Shown one piece after another: positions 52,642 to 64,000 of a DNA stretch of 64,000 bases. The notes below the pieces were generated by a model. It was not told the origin of the DNA. It worked only from the letters and a program-made list of their open reading frames with translations, and did not search any database. The stretch is from Chalara sp. BL73 (taxonomy: Eukaryota; Ascomycota; Leotiomycetes; Helotiales): positions 186,001-250,000 of the forward strand of contig CAKJVC010000055.1 of the NCBI GenBank assembly GCA_918026815.1, read 5' to 3'. The stretch's first letter is position 1. Every line of letters starts with the position of its first letter. The translations under genes were made by a program, and so were the position numbers.

Positions 52642-55455
52642 TATGAACAGAGCGTTTGAACACTGAGATGAATCAGATACTTCATCTTATGGGCTCGGCG
52701 TCTCATGCCGGCATAATGATGTATGGCAGCTAGGCCAGGTATATGTCGACATATAGCCTTTTAACGTTCGTTAATATTGCGTATAGCATTTAGGCTATTC
52801 ATTCTAGATGTGGTTCACCTCTTTTTATTCTCGTCGTGATCTCCATCATCCTCTCAGTCAAATCCAAAGAGGGAACAAAGTACTACATTAATATGTCCAA
52901 TTTAATGTTACCTCAATTCTTTGACCAGACTGCTTCCTCGGAGGGCAATTTATAATAACGAAAATGGCCTGTTTCATAAATCTAAGTGACCAACAAATTA
53001 ACGCACAGGATTTGGGTATGCTTTGTGTATATAGGCGTGGCCTGTCTTGGCTCTTCTAATCGAGAAGATGGGCCATTTGCTTTCACTTCGAAAATAAGCA
53101 ATACTAGGCATCCTAGCATATGCAATTCCAGGTCATAAGAGTATCAGCTTACCGGAGCTTACACAGTAATGGCCCATTATTATGCGCCGAGTATATATGA
53201 AATGATCATAGTAATTTTGGGGTCTCGAGATATGATGAACCAATCAATCAAACGCAAGAAAAATCACGCATGTTTTCGTTTCCTGATTAGGAGAGCAGAG
53301 CTGATGGGGGCAAAATGGCGCATGTCGCTCCGTCACCCCGTCTCCAACATAGCTCATTGCAGACGTATATGAGTTGTTGCCTCATACTCAGGTGCTTGTT
53401 CATCTTTCTTTACTACTCTAGAGTGCGTTAGCCTACATCCCTTACCTTCTCAGGAGTAACAGAGTAAAAGTGGCAGGCATTACACTGGTGAGCCTTGCGT
53501 TGCATATAATTCACGCATTTGTTTCCCCACACCCTGAAAATATTGTTAGTTCCATAGCGCTCACTTTAAGTAAGTACAAATTGCGTATTGTTCGCGTAAT
53601 AGAAGAACGCCTATACAGCCCATTGCTGTTCCTCTCCAGCTGCTGCTAGTCATATTTGTATTGTTATTTCAAACCCAAATTTCGCCCTCGGCTTGGTTCT
53701 GGTTCAGAATTATTACACTGCTGTAGCAGTGCTGAACTTAGCACTAGCCTTGATATTTGATTTTAAAGTCTAAATTCCTTTGCATTTCATCAATTTCATC
53801 CATGTTGTTGGAAAGATTACTTCTAGGAATAAGTGCTAGGTATTTTATACTTATTCCTACAAGCTAGTCACGTTGCATGAGAAATTCATGGTACATCTTG
53901 CGCTATGAAATAAAGAAAGTTGTTCTAAATTCAAGATGATTCATTTCACGTATATAAGGACTTTCTTCCACTAATACTCACTCTGCCAGCTAGGGGGGAA
54001 ACCGCCCTTCTCCAGTCATCCCCCTGTTTTCTTCATCAATGGATATATGGAATGGTTAGCCTGGGATACAATAAAAGGAGATTTAGATGGAGAAAGACTG
54101 ATGAACATATGTTGCCTGAGGGCCTTTTCTTAGCAACACACTTTGGACTTGTAAAACTTGCTCCTATTCTTTATAATTCTCATCAGACTATTTAAACAAT
54201 GCCTACATCTCGTTTTTCATTGTCAATATGTCTGTCGCTGTCGCGTTTATTTTTCTTGCACGGAAAATTTACATGATAAAATATTCTTCGCTTTACAACC
54301 GCAACACAAAATATCTACGACAGCATCCCACTATGCAATACATGCAAATCACAATATTGTAGTGCAGCAGCCTAGAGGGCTCCAGACTTTTTAATATCCA
54401 AACACTAAATGCTTGCGTTACTTCTTGTGATTGCTAGGATTCTATAAAAATGGCTGAACTGCAACTGCTTAAATAACGCTTCCCCAACCTTGGATATTTA
54501 GCAAACAAGAACCACACTGAGAATGCATTAAGTGAACATTCGATAATTTGCGTGGAAAAAAGAATAATCACTGGAAAGATATAAACCCTCTTCCTCCACC
54601 CATATTCCTCATACAGGGGGGAACCTCAGCTCTCTTTGAATATATTGCTAAAGACAAACACCGCACTTTTTAAACAAGTCCAAATCCACAAAGCATGCTA
54701 CTTGCCTCTTTTACAGCGCCGTAACCACAAATATCTACACAACGCCCCCTCCTAACCAATAATCCACACGCCGCTACCGCAACTCCTTTCGCCGTCACCA
54801 TCTGTTCCGCCGCCAATTTCGTCTCCTACAACCTCCAAGACGCGCCCCTCCCTCCCCCTTCATCCACCAGCTCCGCACCCAACGCGAGCAGAAAGCAAGA
54901 ATACCCCCCTCCGCAACATTCATGAAGCTGCTCGTTTGAGAAATTTCGCACGTGGGTTTCCGATTCGGCTTGTTCTTTCATGGCTGTGGGTTGGTTGGGA
55001 GGATAAGGATGCTGGTATTTGAGGCGATGGCGCCTTCTGCTGCGGGATGATACGGTGGGGTAGTTTGATGAGGGGTGAAAATGTGAGAGGAGGCTACGGT
55101 AAGGTTGGGCGGGTGTTTGTCGTAAGTAATTCTATGGTCTATAAGGGGCTACAGTCCTTGGCATGGAAATGATATTGGAGATCGCTTGATACTGAGGCTG
55201 TCAATGCGGAACCGAGCTCAGGGTGATATTTGCATACTTCATGGGTTGGATATCAGGAAACCCTCTTACAGGTCTACACCTCGATGAAAGAAATATATTT
55301 GTCATGCAAAGTCATGGTTCGTACTAGCTTTTGGCTGATACCGTGGATATATATACAAGTCTCCTTATTTGAGGAGTCTATCTACCATAACATCCTCACT
55401 ATCTCTAGATAATCCGCTCTCCTTTGATACGCTAAAAAAATAATCATCCTCAATT
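52642..55455. other. Gene-free, AT-rich 2.8-kb region
   Basis: No recognised gene. Two segments, about 53988-54320 and 54610-54760, look distantly alike (a GGGGGGAA block, a tTTTAAACAA block, then CACAAATATCTAC/CAAAATATCTAC), possibly an old decayed duplication. Short frames near 55230-55412 have no features. Confidence 0.4.
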
Positions 55456-57449
55456 CTACCTCCTGTATCCTCCGGGTGGAGCCGGGGTGAACGCAGGACT
55501 TCCTCTCCCATTCATATTATTAATATACGGTGCCGGACTAGCCAGTCTCGAGATCCCACTCGGCTCTCCATTTGGTGTTCCTCGCCCATTCATCGCTGTG
55601 CCTGGTCGTGCTGGTCCGCCGCCAAGGTAATCTCCCCCTTGTGCTGGGCGCATGCCTGGGTCAGTCATGTTACGGTACTGTGGCTGCTGCTGGAATGGTG
55701 CGGGCGAAGCATTGGATGCAGAGCGTATTGATGGATTGTATGGACCGCCAGCATTGGAGGTTGGGGACGTGGCACCATAGTTGGAGCTCGGTGCTGGGCT
55801 TGAGCGGCCATTGGGGTATTCGTTATAAGGTGCTGGCGTTCTGCGGCCCATGCTTGGGGCGGGACCGGAAGGAGTATTCGAGCGTAGCTCACCGATTACA
55901 CGGGGCATAGGACGGCCATATGAATCGGTTGAGCCATCACGAATGTGGGTCGATGGGCTCCCGTTATCATAGGACACAGGAGATTGCGTATAGCCTCGAT
56001 CTCCCATAGCAGTTGGCATTCGAGGCGGCCCTAGTGGAGGACGACTGAAGTTGGTATTAACTGTGGAACCAGTCATAGTTCGTTGAGGGCCTGCTGGAGG
56101 TATGTTTGTGTTGAGTGAACGAAGCGATGGCGCTGGGGATCCAGATCGAGCATAACCCATATCAGCTGAATTACCCATCAGCGGAGCATTTGAAGCATAG
56201 CTGCTGTTGGACATGGTCGATCCACTCGTAGCAAGTCTTGCTGGGAATGGCCGTTGTTGGTCTAACTTGCTAAGTTCAAAGGCAGGGACGGCGCTGCTTG
56301 GTGTGCCGGGCCGGGAAGAATATAACGGCAGAGTAGTTGTTGTGTCGTTGCGGCTAAGCATGGGCATCTCCGGAAGTTTATCACCGTCCTTTGCATCAAA
56401 AAGCTGAGGCAGTGTCGCCTGTCTTCCAATTGGAGTCTCGCCTTTTTTAGCAGATTTCGAGTCCATCTTCAGCCGCTTGCGCTCTTCTTCTTCAAGAGCC
56501 TTGTTAACCTTGACAGAGACAATACGAGACAATCGCTGATTAATTTTCCGCTCACAATATCCGGACAATCCACCATCTTTATTGGGAATATAATGCCACA
56601 AGAAAACAACGTAAAAGATGACCGCAAGAATCAATGATAGGACGGCAAAGATCCAAATGATGAGCGTGAACAGCATACCGGACAAAATGACAGCTTGCTG
56701 ATTGCTCTTCTCAGCTAGGATCTTGATGTTGTCGAAGAACGTTGAGAATGCATCTCCAAAATCCTTGGCCTCGGTGGGCTCCAAGTTTGCCTGAAAGACT
56801 GAGTACAAGGTGAGAGCATTAACAACTTGTCGAGGACCTTGACAAAAAATGATTCGAATCCAGGCTGCCCATGTTAGCAAAACAATTCTTATCAATCCAA
56901 AACCAACTCACCTTGGAAAGAAAAGTAGGAGAACAACGCGACGTATTCTGCACCCTTTTTACTCTTGGTCAACTCGGCGAAGACCAAGAATCTCCTCCAT
57001 CCTCGCCCATGTTTGCCCATACGAATACTTTGAAGGCGTACCGCCAAAGAGTCCAAATAACTCTCTGCTACCGCTCCTCTCTTCATCACACGCATGGCGC
57101 GCAAGTATTCGTATCCCAAGTTGACCCATGATGCAATAATACATGCTGAGAAGATCCATTTGGAAATGTTAAAGGGAATGTAAGGCTGAACCTCCCCAGA
57201 CCATCGATCAAAAGCGAGTAGATTGACGGCGGTGAAGGTATCAATTCCATAGACAGCAATCGAAATAACCAAGGAGATCCAAAGATATCCGTATGCAAAG
57301 AAGGTCAAGCAAGAAGTCGACTTGAAGTCATTGAGACTCTGTCAAAGGTTAGCATGGTACAAGTCATCGCAATGGTGTCTCCTCACGATGAAGTCCCATT
57401 TCTGCTCCGGGCGGATATCCGCCATCTTCTGTCGTCGTGAGCACAGCAT
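55456..57449 (-). CDS. Kch-family fungal low-affinity potassium channel
   Basis: Three exons on the minus strand, 57449-57387, 57338-56912 and 56864-55456, give 632 residues. The N-terminal membrane domain contains SLNDFKS, YLWISLVISIAVYGIDTFTAV, LLAFDRWSG, ISKWIFSACIIAS, RFLVFAELTKSKKGAEYVALFSYFSFQ and GPRQVVNALTLYS, the conserved core of the Kch1/Kch2 (Prm6) family, plasma-membrane proteins that let K+ in when yeast respond to pheromone. A last helix (LFTLIIWIFAVLSLILAVIFYVVFLW) is followed by HYIPNKDGGLSGYCE, also typical. The final 330 residues are Ser/Pro/Gly-rich and disordered, likely a regulated cytoplasmic tail. A second Met at 57425 is an alternative start. Family is clear; conductance is inferred from yeast relatives. 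Confidence 0.9.
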
Positions 57450-59248
57450 GATGATGGCTGTACCGTATTAAAATGCAATAGAACGCTGGCCCTGCCGAAG
57501 AAAGATTGTGAAAGCGCCTGGCCAAAAGGGGTATCAGAATAGGAATGTAGAGAGCAGTATTGCCGGTGGTGGGCACGTCAATGTTGATCGAATCAATCGA
57601 TCAACGGAGAGGGCGTGATAGTAACGCAGGTCGTCCTCCGCCTGCGAAGTGTCGACTGTGTGAATTGAAGTGGTCGTCGATGAACCGTGGTAATGGTGGT
57701 GCAAGAACGAAAGTACCCCGAGTTGCAACGGGTGAAAAGAGCGTCGGGGGGGTTGATCAGGGCAGAGGGGCCGTGAATGCGTGGACTTCCTATTGTCGAC
57801 CTCGCATTGTGGATGTTGCTATTGTTGGCTGACTAGGTTTGATGAAAGTGAATGACGGAGTCGAAGGGACGATCTCTTCCCCGGGCGTCGCGCGCAGTGA
57901 ATTCAAGAGCGGGTGCTAGTAATAGTTGTTGGTTGCTCTCAAGTTTGATCGCTGTGGTTTCAGGAGAGCGCTTTGGGATGTTTAGCTGACGATTGTCATC
58001 TGGGTCAATGCGGGTTCAGGTCAATCGCAAGAACGAACGATGAAGTTGCAGCCCGATCTATCGATGATGGCACATCCAATTCAATATATGTATTGGTAGG
58101 GTGAATGAGTATCGTGTGGTCTAGAGCTTGTGAATGAGAGGGAGGGTGAGGAGAAGGATGAATTGAGTTGGATGATGATAGTTAGATTACTGCTATTGTA
58201 TGGCGGTTTGGGGGGGGACTCTACTTTCACCCTGGAGATGTTGCGGCGCGGGAGGTAAGAGATATCGGGCCCATCGAGACTGATTGGTGGACTACCGGGG
58301 GGTTATTCCAATTATGGATTAGCACAGGTACAAACCTCGTCCAAGCCGCAAATGAGTATGAGATGATAACTTCGAGCTGACCGCCTACCAGATAAGACGA
58401 ACACACGAAGCGGCAGAAAATGAAAAAGCGCACGGGGTGGGTTTAGCAGCCTTCATAGCAGAGTTTTATAAATCAACCCCGGGTTCATCACGTTCCGACT
58501 GGGCATTTTCACCATGTCGCTTAGTAAAGAGCCCTCCTCTCTATTACTTTACCCTCTATCCCCCTTTCTCTCGTACCCAGATTTCCCCATCCATGAATAG
58601 TGAAGCAAGGAACGCTGATTCAAGTGGGTGACAAGACTCGATACACAGTATATACAGTATCAGATCATATACACGCGTTAGCATTTCCACCTCAGCTTCC
58701 AACGCGTGCGCGGGTATCATCTTGGTCGTGTTTCATGCGGCTTGGCAGCTGCCCGTTTCATTGGATGCGAGGGGGTCGTGTTTCAACGCTACCAATCTCA
58801 ACGACCCTCCAACACCACCCCTCGTCACGTGATGCTCCACCGCTGAAAACACACAAACTCGGAAAATTCATCCTGCGATAGGAAGAGCGTGTCGTGCCGT
58901 GCGAGCAAGCAAATGTAAACAAACGCGAGAGGAGTCATCCTGCACGACGTGTCGGTGGCGATGGAATCTTATAAGGATACTAGGGATGGTTTTTTTAGGG
59001 TAGAATATCTTGATTTGTTCGTTCTCAACCGTAAATAAGAATTCAATCATCCTCCCAGTCTTCCCGTTGCCAGATTTGACATCGTTCTTCACATCCATGG
59101 GACAGCTTTCATTCATCTTCCTCTCTCTCATCCGGATGAGAGTTGTCGCTGCTGTTCTATACTATACCTTTGTAATCACCCTCCACGATTACTTGCACCG
59201 GCTTCTATCCATCTGAAGCTCAACCAAGTCCTCGAACCTCTAATACAG
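57450..59248. promoter_or_regulatory. Long divergent upstream region
   Basis: 1.8 kb between the divergent potassium channel and F-box genes. Rich in GATCG/TCGATC palindromes near 57590-57610 and in pyrimidine tracts near 58560. No gene supported; long leaders are common for such genes. Confidence 0.45.
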
Positions 59249-60340
59249 ATGAAAGCATGGCTAATACACTGGGACTTCTGCCCTCGGCGACAGTAAGAGT
59301 GTCTATCCTATCGCCGCGGCTGTCTACGGCCTTGACTGATGACGTGATAGTCACTCTCCCTATCTCGCTCCTCAACCCTCGTCAGCACTCCCCCATTGCT
59401 ATCCCTTCCACCCGAGCTCCTGCTTGAGATCCTCACCCACCTACCCATGTCCGCCTTTCTCGCCCTTACGCAAACTTCCCAGATGCTGCGAGGATTTGTT
59501 GAAACCCACGCCGCCTACCTCTGCAACAGCCTAATCCGCACTCATTACTCTTTTGAGGCACAAATCCTGAACACCGTCATGGGACAGGATGGTTGGCTGA
59601 TCCCATCTCACTTTGGAATTTTCCACAATCCTTTTGCTCTTCTTCTGCCCACAGAAGAGCAGAAGCTGGCCTTGGAGGGTCCAGGGCCACACTATCTTCA
59701 GTTCTTGACAGAGTATGCGAGAGATATCCGTACTCGAGCCGAAATGACAATCCTCGCCCCCTTGTCACCATCAGAGTCATCCCAGACCTCAGCATTGAAT
59801 GAAGAAGAACAACTCAGAGTCAAGATGGAAAGAGACGTGTCGTTTGGGTTTGTAATCCAAACATATTGCGTGCGACCATTTCTCAAGCGTCTAAACCGTT
59901 CTGTGGGATATGTGCCGTCCGAGAACTCCAGCCGAACAAGACTATTTGGTGAGGTCGACACTGAGCTGGAGGTTGAAAAGCCGCGGCTACAAGAGAGCAC
60001 GAGAGAATCAATACGATGGTATTTTGGGAGCCAGTGGTATCTGGAACAGCTTGCTGAGCGCGATGAAATACCGAGCCCGCAGGTGGAAAACAGCCCTACG
60101 CCAAAGGCCAAGCAAACGCCTATCGAGATATTGAAGCGGATGCGGGCTCTCGTCAAGGAGAAATTCGCAAATAACCAGACAGAGGCGAGGAATGAGACTA
60201 TGAAGCTCAAGCGAAGATTAATTGGTGTCAGGAAGGGAGTGGTAAGAGCCGGGGAAGGGATATGCCATAAGCTGCTGGCAGCGACTGGTAAAATGATGCC
60301 GCTTGCCATTTGTAGGCACAGCTTCCGTGAACTGCATTGA
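59249..60340 (+). CDS. F-box protein
   Basis: Two exons, 59249-59292 and 59386-60340, joined by a 93-nt intron (GTAAGA...CGTCAG), encode 332 residues. The second exon opens without an ATG before LLSLPPELLLEILTHLPMSAFLALTQTSQML, a clear F-box; the short first exon supplies the start in frame. F-box proteins link substrates to SCF ubiquitin ligases through Skp1. The rest (TEYARDIRTRAEM, WYFGSQWYLEQL, then Lys/Arg-rich helices) has no recognised substrate-binding repeat, so the target is unknown. The first exon is a splice inference; an unspliced start at Met18 would cut into the F-box. Confidence 0.75.
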
Positions 60341-60769
60341 TCAGATGGTAACTTGCATAAGAAAGACGGGATATATTTAACAGCATTGTAGGATACTTGG
60401 ACATGCCTGATCTGGACTTTTCTTTACTGTGTGTAGAATATAGACTAGAAATGACTGATAAAACAGAATGAATCTGGACTCAGCATCCATAAAACTTGCT
60501 ATACAAACTCCTCATCACGCTCATACCTGTGACAACCAAACGCTTGACTTAGAAGATGAAGAAATAGTCGATCCGCAGCAATATCAAGCAAGGTACAAAG
60601 GCACCACTGCCAACGAAAGATTCATAACAAACAGTTTCAGGGGGAAGAGGATGCGACTGCCTGATCCTGGGAAGAGAAACTGCCACTGGCCTGAATACTA
60701 CCAGCGCTCCGCAATTGCCAGCCGGTGCATCGATAAAATGATTATGATAGGTTCAGCACTTGCAGCACC
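60341..60769. other. Short intergenic between convergent genes
   Basis: 429 bases holding the 3' ends of the F-box and SLATT genes. A 106-codon plus-strand frame overlapping here has no features. Confidence 0.4.
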
Positions 60770-61459
60770 TCACGATATCTCATACTGAATATCCTTCCCC
60801 TTGCCATCACTCCTCGGCACCAGATTCTTCCTCCCACCCATCCTTCCAGCTCTGTTCAAGATGTCTGCCTCCCCTTGATGTGCATAGTTGTCAGGGCGAT
60901 TCATTTCCGCAGTATCCCTCGCAGCATTATACTTCGCGTACACGACCTGCATGACGCGTTCTAGCTCATCGTCATTAAAATCTTCGTCTTCCATCACGCA
61001 GACCCGTGTCTCGATCTCCTCAATATAATCCTGCACTTTTCGCATCTCGAAACCATCCTTCCTCAGCCGATCTGGCAGACCTTGGCCTTTGAAGAGCGCA
61101 AGAAGTCCTGCAAGGCTGGTATTTATGATGCCCAGGATGGTGATGGCTCGAGGATGGATAGAGGAGCTGGGGCCGAGGGAGGCAAGTGTCGCGCCAATAA
61201 CGATCTGCGTGCCGAGCGCGAGATAGAAGAGCGCCTCTATGAGTCGGAATTGGCGTTTCTTCCATTTCTGTATAGAAATGATCTCTGCGTAAAGGCCGCG
61301 GGCTGTTTTGCGTGCGGATTCGAGATCGGAAGGTGTGGTGAGGTCCGGGGAGGCAACATTGATACCGAATGCGCGACGAAACTTGAGGAGATTGGACGTG
61401 GTAGTTGACTCTGCATTTAACTCAGAGGTGTTGAGCAGGGGGGTATGTTCGTCCGTCAT
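60770..61459 (-). CDS. Fungal SLATT-domain (SMODS/SLOG-associated 2TM effector) protein
   Basis: Intronless, 229 residues. Residues 1-50 are polar. Then comes ARGLYAEIISIQKWKKRQFRLIE, a helix leading into two membrane segments (LFYLALGTQIVIGATLASLG and AITILGIINTSLAGLLALFKG), followed by the conserved GLPDRLRKDGFEMRKVQDYIEEIET helix. This order matches the fungal SLATT family. Bacterial SLATT proteins are predicted membrane-acting effectors of conflict systems, coupled to nucleotide-sensing or -making partners (SMODS, SLOG). No such partner is encoded next door, as is usual for fungal members. A pore or membrane-disrupting role is inference. Start is the first ATG, within a good frame. Confidence 0.78.
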   Translation of the reverse strand: MTDEHTPLLNTSELNAESTTTSNLLKFRRAFGINVASPDLTTPSDLESARKTARGLYAEIISIQKWKKRQFRLIEALFYLALGTQIVIGATLASLGPSSSIHPRAITILGIINTSLAGLLALFKGQGLPDRLRKDGFEMRKVQDYIEEIETRVCVMEDEDFNDDELERVMQVVYAKYNAARDTAEMNRPDNYAHQGEADILNRAGRMGGRKNLVPRSDGKGKDIQYEIS

Positions 61460-63649
61460 CGTAGTCGCCAGATGCTAATAGTCATGACATTTAGAAACAG
61501 GTAGGGGAACACAATATACTCACGCCCAAGGCATCCAATCCGAGCTGAAAAAATAGATTCGCGAGCGCCTTGTTAATTGGCGCTTACGATGCAAGCCTCG
61601 TTTGAGATGTTTGCAATTATAAAGAGGATCCATGACAACACCTGAGAAGTTTGATGCTTGCGCCAAAAGTGGTTCTGTGGATGCTAGATATGAAGTCATC
61701 GTGATCCTTGTTCGATCCAGAAGCTTATTTTAACCTCCATAGAGAAACACATTTTAGGAGCACCACTCCAACTACACTACCTGTTTCGGACCTCTTCTAT
61801 CGTATATTGTAAGAATACCGTCATGAGATTCAAGGTGGCATTCAATTTTCAAGGATAAGCATCTCCATAAGCATACACAGCCAGTGTTATCAAGCATGTG
61901 GATAGTATCAAGATCTATTCGACGAATCTGGAAGAATCGGAGTGGGTGTACTGTATGTTGGCCATGACTAACTCCTCCGCCGTTCTGCCATCTTGTAGAC
62001 CGATTTTAACTGTGAAATACTCCTCTTTCAAGCTGGCTCACGAGTGCAAGGGGCACATGCGAGATATTTAGGACTAATACATTCAATTTTGCATGTCGAC
62101 ACAGTCATAAGTTAAGCTAAATTAAAGTCACCAAAATGAAGACATATTCCTTGATAGCTGTCCCGATCCAACAAGATCAGATGTAACATCAACAAAAGAG
62201 GGAAGTCATTGGTAGTATGACAATATAAAGTAGGATGTAATTACTTCGATGATATATGCAGAGACCGGATTAGGATATTCTGAAACTAGATTTTGCGACT
62301 CCCAAAATCTATGTTTTCCCCACTTCTTTAAAAAACAAACAAGAGCAATAACAACCCCATCTGAGAGTCGTCAGGTCTGCGATTTTCTTGAAGAAACATG
62401 GTCCTAGTCAAGTGTACATACTTTACAACTTAAGTACTATCACTCACTCAAATCTCCATCCATCCATGAATAGGCTCAGTATTCATTCGAAAGTATTATC
62501 CCTTATTGTTTCTTTTATTTCACTCTGGTATTTGGCGTTCTTGCATTTTTCCTTTGTTTTGTCAAGGCCCTTTCTTTCTTTGTAGCATTCTAGTCTAGCC
62601 AGAACCCCATATAAAGACACTACAATGTTAATTGTTTAATAGAAGAGCAGGTTGTTAGATCGTACAGTTTAGATTTTTCCATACAAGGATCATTTCACGT
62701 ACAACTCAAGCGAGGAGATGTTTTAGCGCTTATTTCTGTCGAGAATTGTGGTTGTGTAAGAGTGCATCCCAACAAGTTGCGTAAGTTCTCAAAAGGAAGC
62801 ATGCTCAAAGCCTATATCACAGCCAGAGAAAAAGACGAGGGCCCTTGAAACTGGGGACTCCCTATATCTGACAAAACTCTGAACAAATTCTCAAAAAAGC
62901 CAGTAGGAAGTCTGGAGTTGAGCGGAGTTGAGAAGAGGGAATATGAAAGTGGAAAATCTGAAAAATCTATTGTTTAATAGGCTCCAGACTGGCCGCTGGT
63001 CTTAAGGACTTGTTTCATAAATTTATTTTAAGATAAGTATAGATACCTTCTCGTAAGCCGAATAATGTGTGATCTTTTATGATGGCTCTTATTCGTTATG
63101 GAGCAATCGATTGTTGAACGAAAAGAAGCAAGCGTCAGCCTCAGAAATGACAAACATCTCTAAAGGCTGCTCAGGACAAACAGATAGTTTAAAACTCAGG
63201 GCTGAGACGATAAAATTTGGATTCTGTCTGCTTGCGGAAATAATACTGCTCACCAAGCCACCAGGGGCTACTAGGATTTAATAGTGAATCACATACATAC
63301 TATTAGCGATGTGTGCCTAACCTCAGATCAAGATTCTGAGACAAATATGTGAAAGGGCAAGCGAATCAACAGGTCTAGGCACACCCTAGCAGATGAATTA
63401 AAAGGACGTACTATTCTTGCCAACACAAGCTTAGGCAGTAATAAATCTGACAGGGTGCAGTATTTCAGATTGAGGAGGAAATTGAGGCTGGGGGCGAAAA
63501 TTAAAAGCAATATAGAGACATACTTAATGACTGTATATCTGAATGCCATATCGATTGAGCTTCCGTCGGGAATTTAGATTATGGCGCGGTATGACATCTT
63601 AAACTATCAATACTATCGACACACTTTTAGCCATGAGCGAATTCTCATT
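61460..63649. other. Intergenic, no gene
   Basis: 2.2 kb of AT-rich DNA with only frames below 75 codons. Nothing recognised. Confidence 0.45.
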
Positions 63650-64000
63650 CTACTTGCCCGCCCAAGGCCAACCCCAACCCCAGCCACTCTTGCGTTCGGG
63701 ACTACCATTCCAGTCATGATTCCATCCATTTGCGCCGCCAGTCCAATCCTGTCCTTCCTCTGTCCCATGAGCTGATCCGACATTCATCGGGCCCAAGCCC
63801 GCGGCAGCGAAAGTGGGCAAAGAAGTTGGCTGCATCACACAAGAACAAGCCGAGGAGATCGCAGATGGGTTGCCTTCGCAATTGACGATCTCTCCTGGAA
63901 GTGTAGTCGTATGAGGTGTTTTTGTAAATACAGCACAGAATGGCGCTATGGCTGGGAAGTTCCTTTCCAACGCACGGAGACAATTATCAGCTTGGCAATC
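63650..64000 (-). CDS. Cys-rich secreted protein, C-terminal part (runs off window)
   Basis: The minus strand enters the window in frame as DCQADNCLRALERNFPAIAPFC, continues with VNCEGNPSAISSACSCVMQPT, and ends with a Gly/Trp-rich tail (DWTGGANGWNHDWNG, GWGWGWPWAGK) and a stop at 63650. The CxxDNCLRA...FC...C...ACSC pattern is common in secreted fungal proteins, where such a small Cys-rich unit follows a signal peptide or precedes a catalytic domain. Only about 117 residues are inside the window and the start lies beyond position 64000. Function is unknown; a wall- or plant-contact role is only a guess. Confidence 0.6.
   Translation of the reverse strand, partial: DCQADNCLRALERNFPAIAPFCAVFTKTPHTTTLPGEIVNCEGNPSAISSACSCVMQPTSLPTFAAAGLGPMNVGSAHGTEEGQDWTGGANGWNHDWNGSPERKSGWGWGWPWAGK

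Overview
The window is nuclear DNA from a filamentous ascomycete (Pezizomycotina). The signs are many short introns (about 45-100 nt) with fungal splice and CTAAC/CTGAC branch sites, a HeLo-like/ankyrin protein, a Kch-type potassium channel, a DHN-melanin-type naphthol reductase and a Ty1/copia retroelement. Leotiomycetes is a guess from gene content, not a proof. Exon structures were worked out by hand from splice signals and reading frame; every multi-exon model given closes in frame from start to stop.

Layout. 0-1.5 kb: an unrecognised four-exon gene with a G20 tract in an intron. 3.3-9.4 kb: a catabolic group of a Baeyer-Villiger monooxygenase, an FMN-dependent NtaA/SnaA/DszA-type monooxygenase and a Dal5-like permease. 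10.2-19.9 kb: two paralogous Cys-rich/trypsin-like protease genes flanking a HeLo-like plus ankyrin gene, the most system-like locus here. 20.2-28.2 kb: a tetrahydroxynaphthalene-reductase-like SDR, a small conserved ORF, a secreted serine carboxypeptidase (six exons, full catalytic triad) and a secreted FAD oxidoreductase. 28.2-33.2 kb: gene-poor, with a frameshifted sacsin/NO VEIN-like ATPase relic. 33.2-41.9 kb: a seven-bladed PLL-type lectin, a DUF2231 membrane protein, and an aldoxime-to-acid pair (nitrilase and heme aldoxime dehydratase) separated by a broken Zn2Cys6 regulator. 42.9-46.8 kb: a secreted NucA/NucB-like nuclease and a 2EXR/F-box-like gene. 47.1-52.6 kb: a complete copia element with identical 171-bp LTRs and a 5-bp target duplication, whose polyprotein holds one frame for over 4 kb but carries about 33 in-frame TAA/TAG codons. 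55.5-64 kb: a Kch potassium channel, an F-box protein, a fungal SLATT protein and an edge-truncated secreted protein.

How the genes may work together (inference). The oxidases and permease at 3-9 kb look like an uptake-and-oxidation module, possibly for organosulfur or similar compounds. The aldoxime dehydratase and nitrilase would run aldoxime to nitrile to acid. The protease/HeLo-like/protease locus resembles known fungal cell-death pairings in which a protease gene sits beside a membrane-damaging effector. The SLATT protein, lectin and nuclease add to an accessory, conflict-related flavour.
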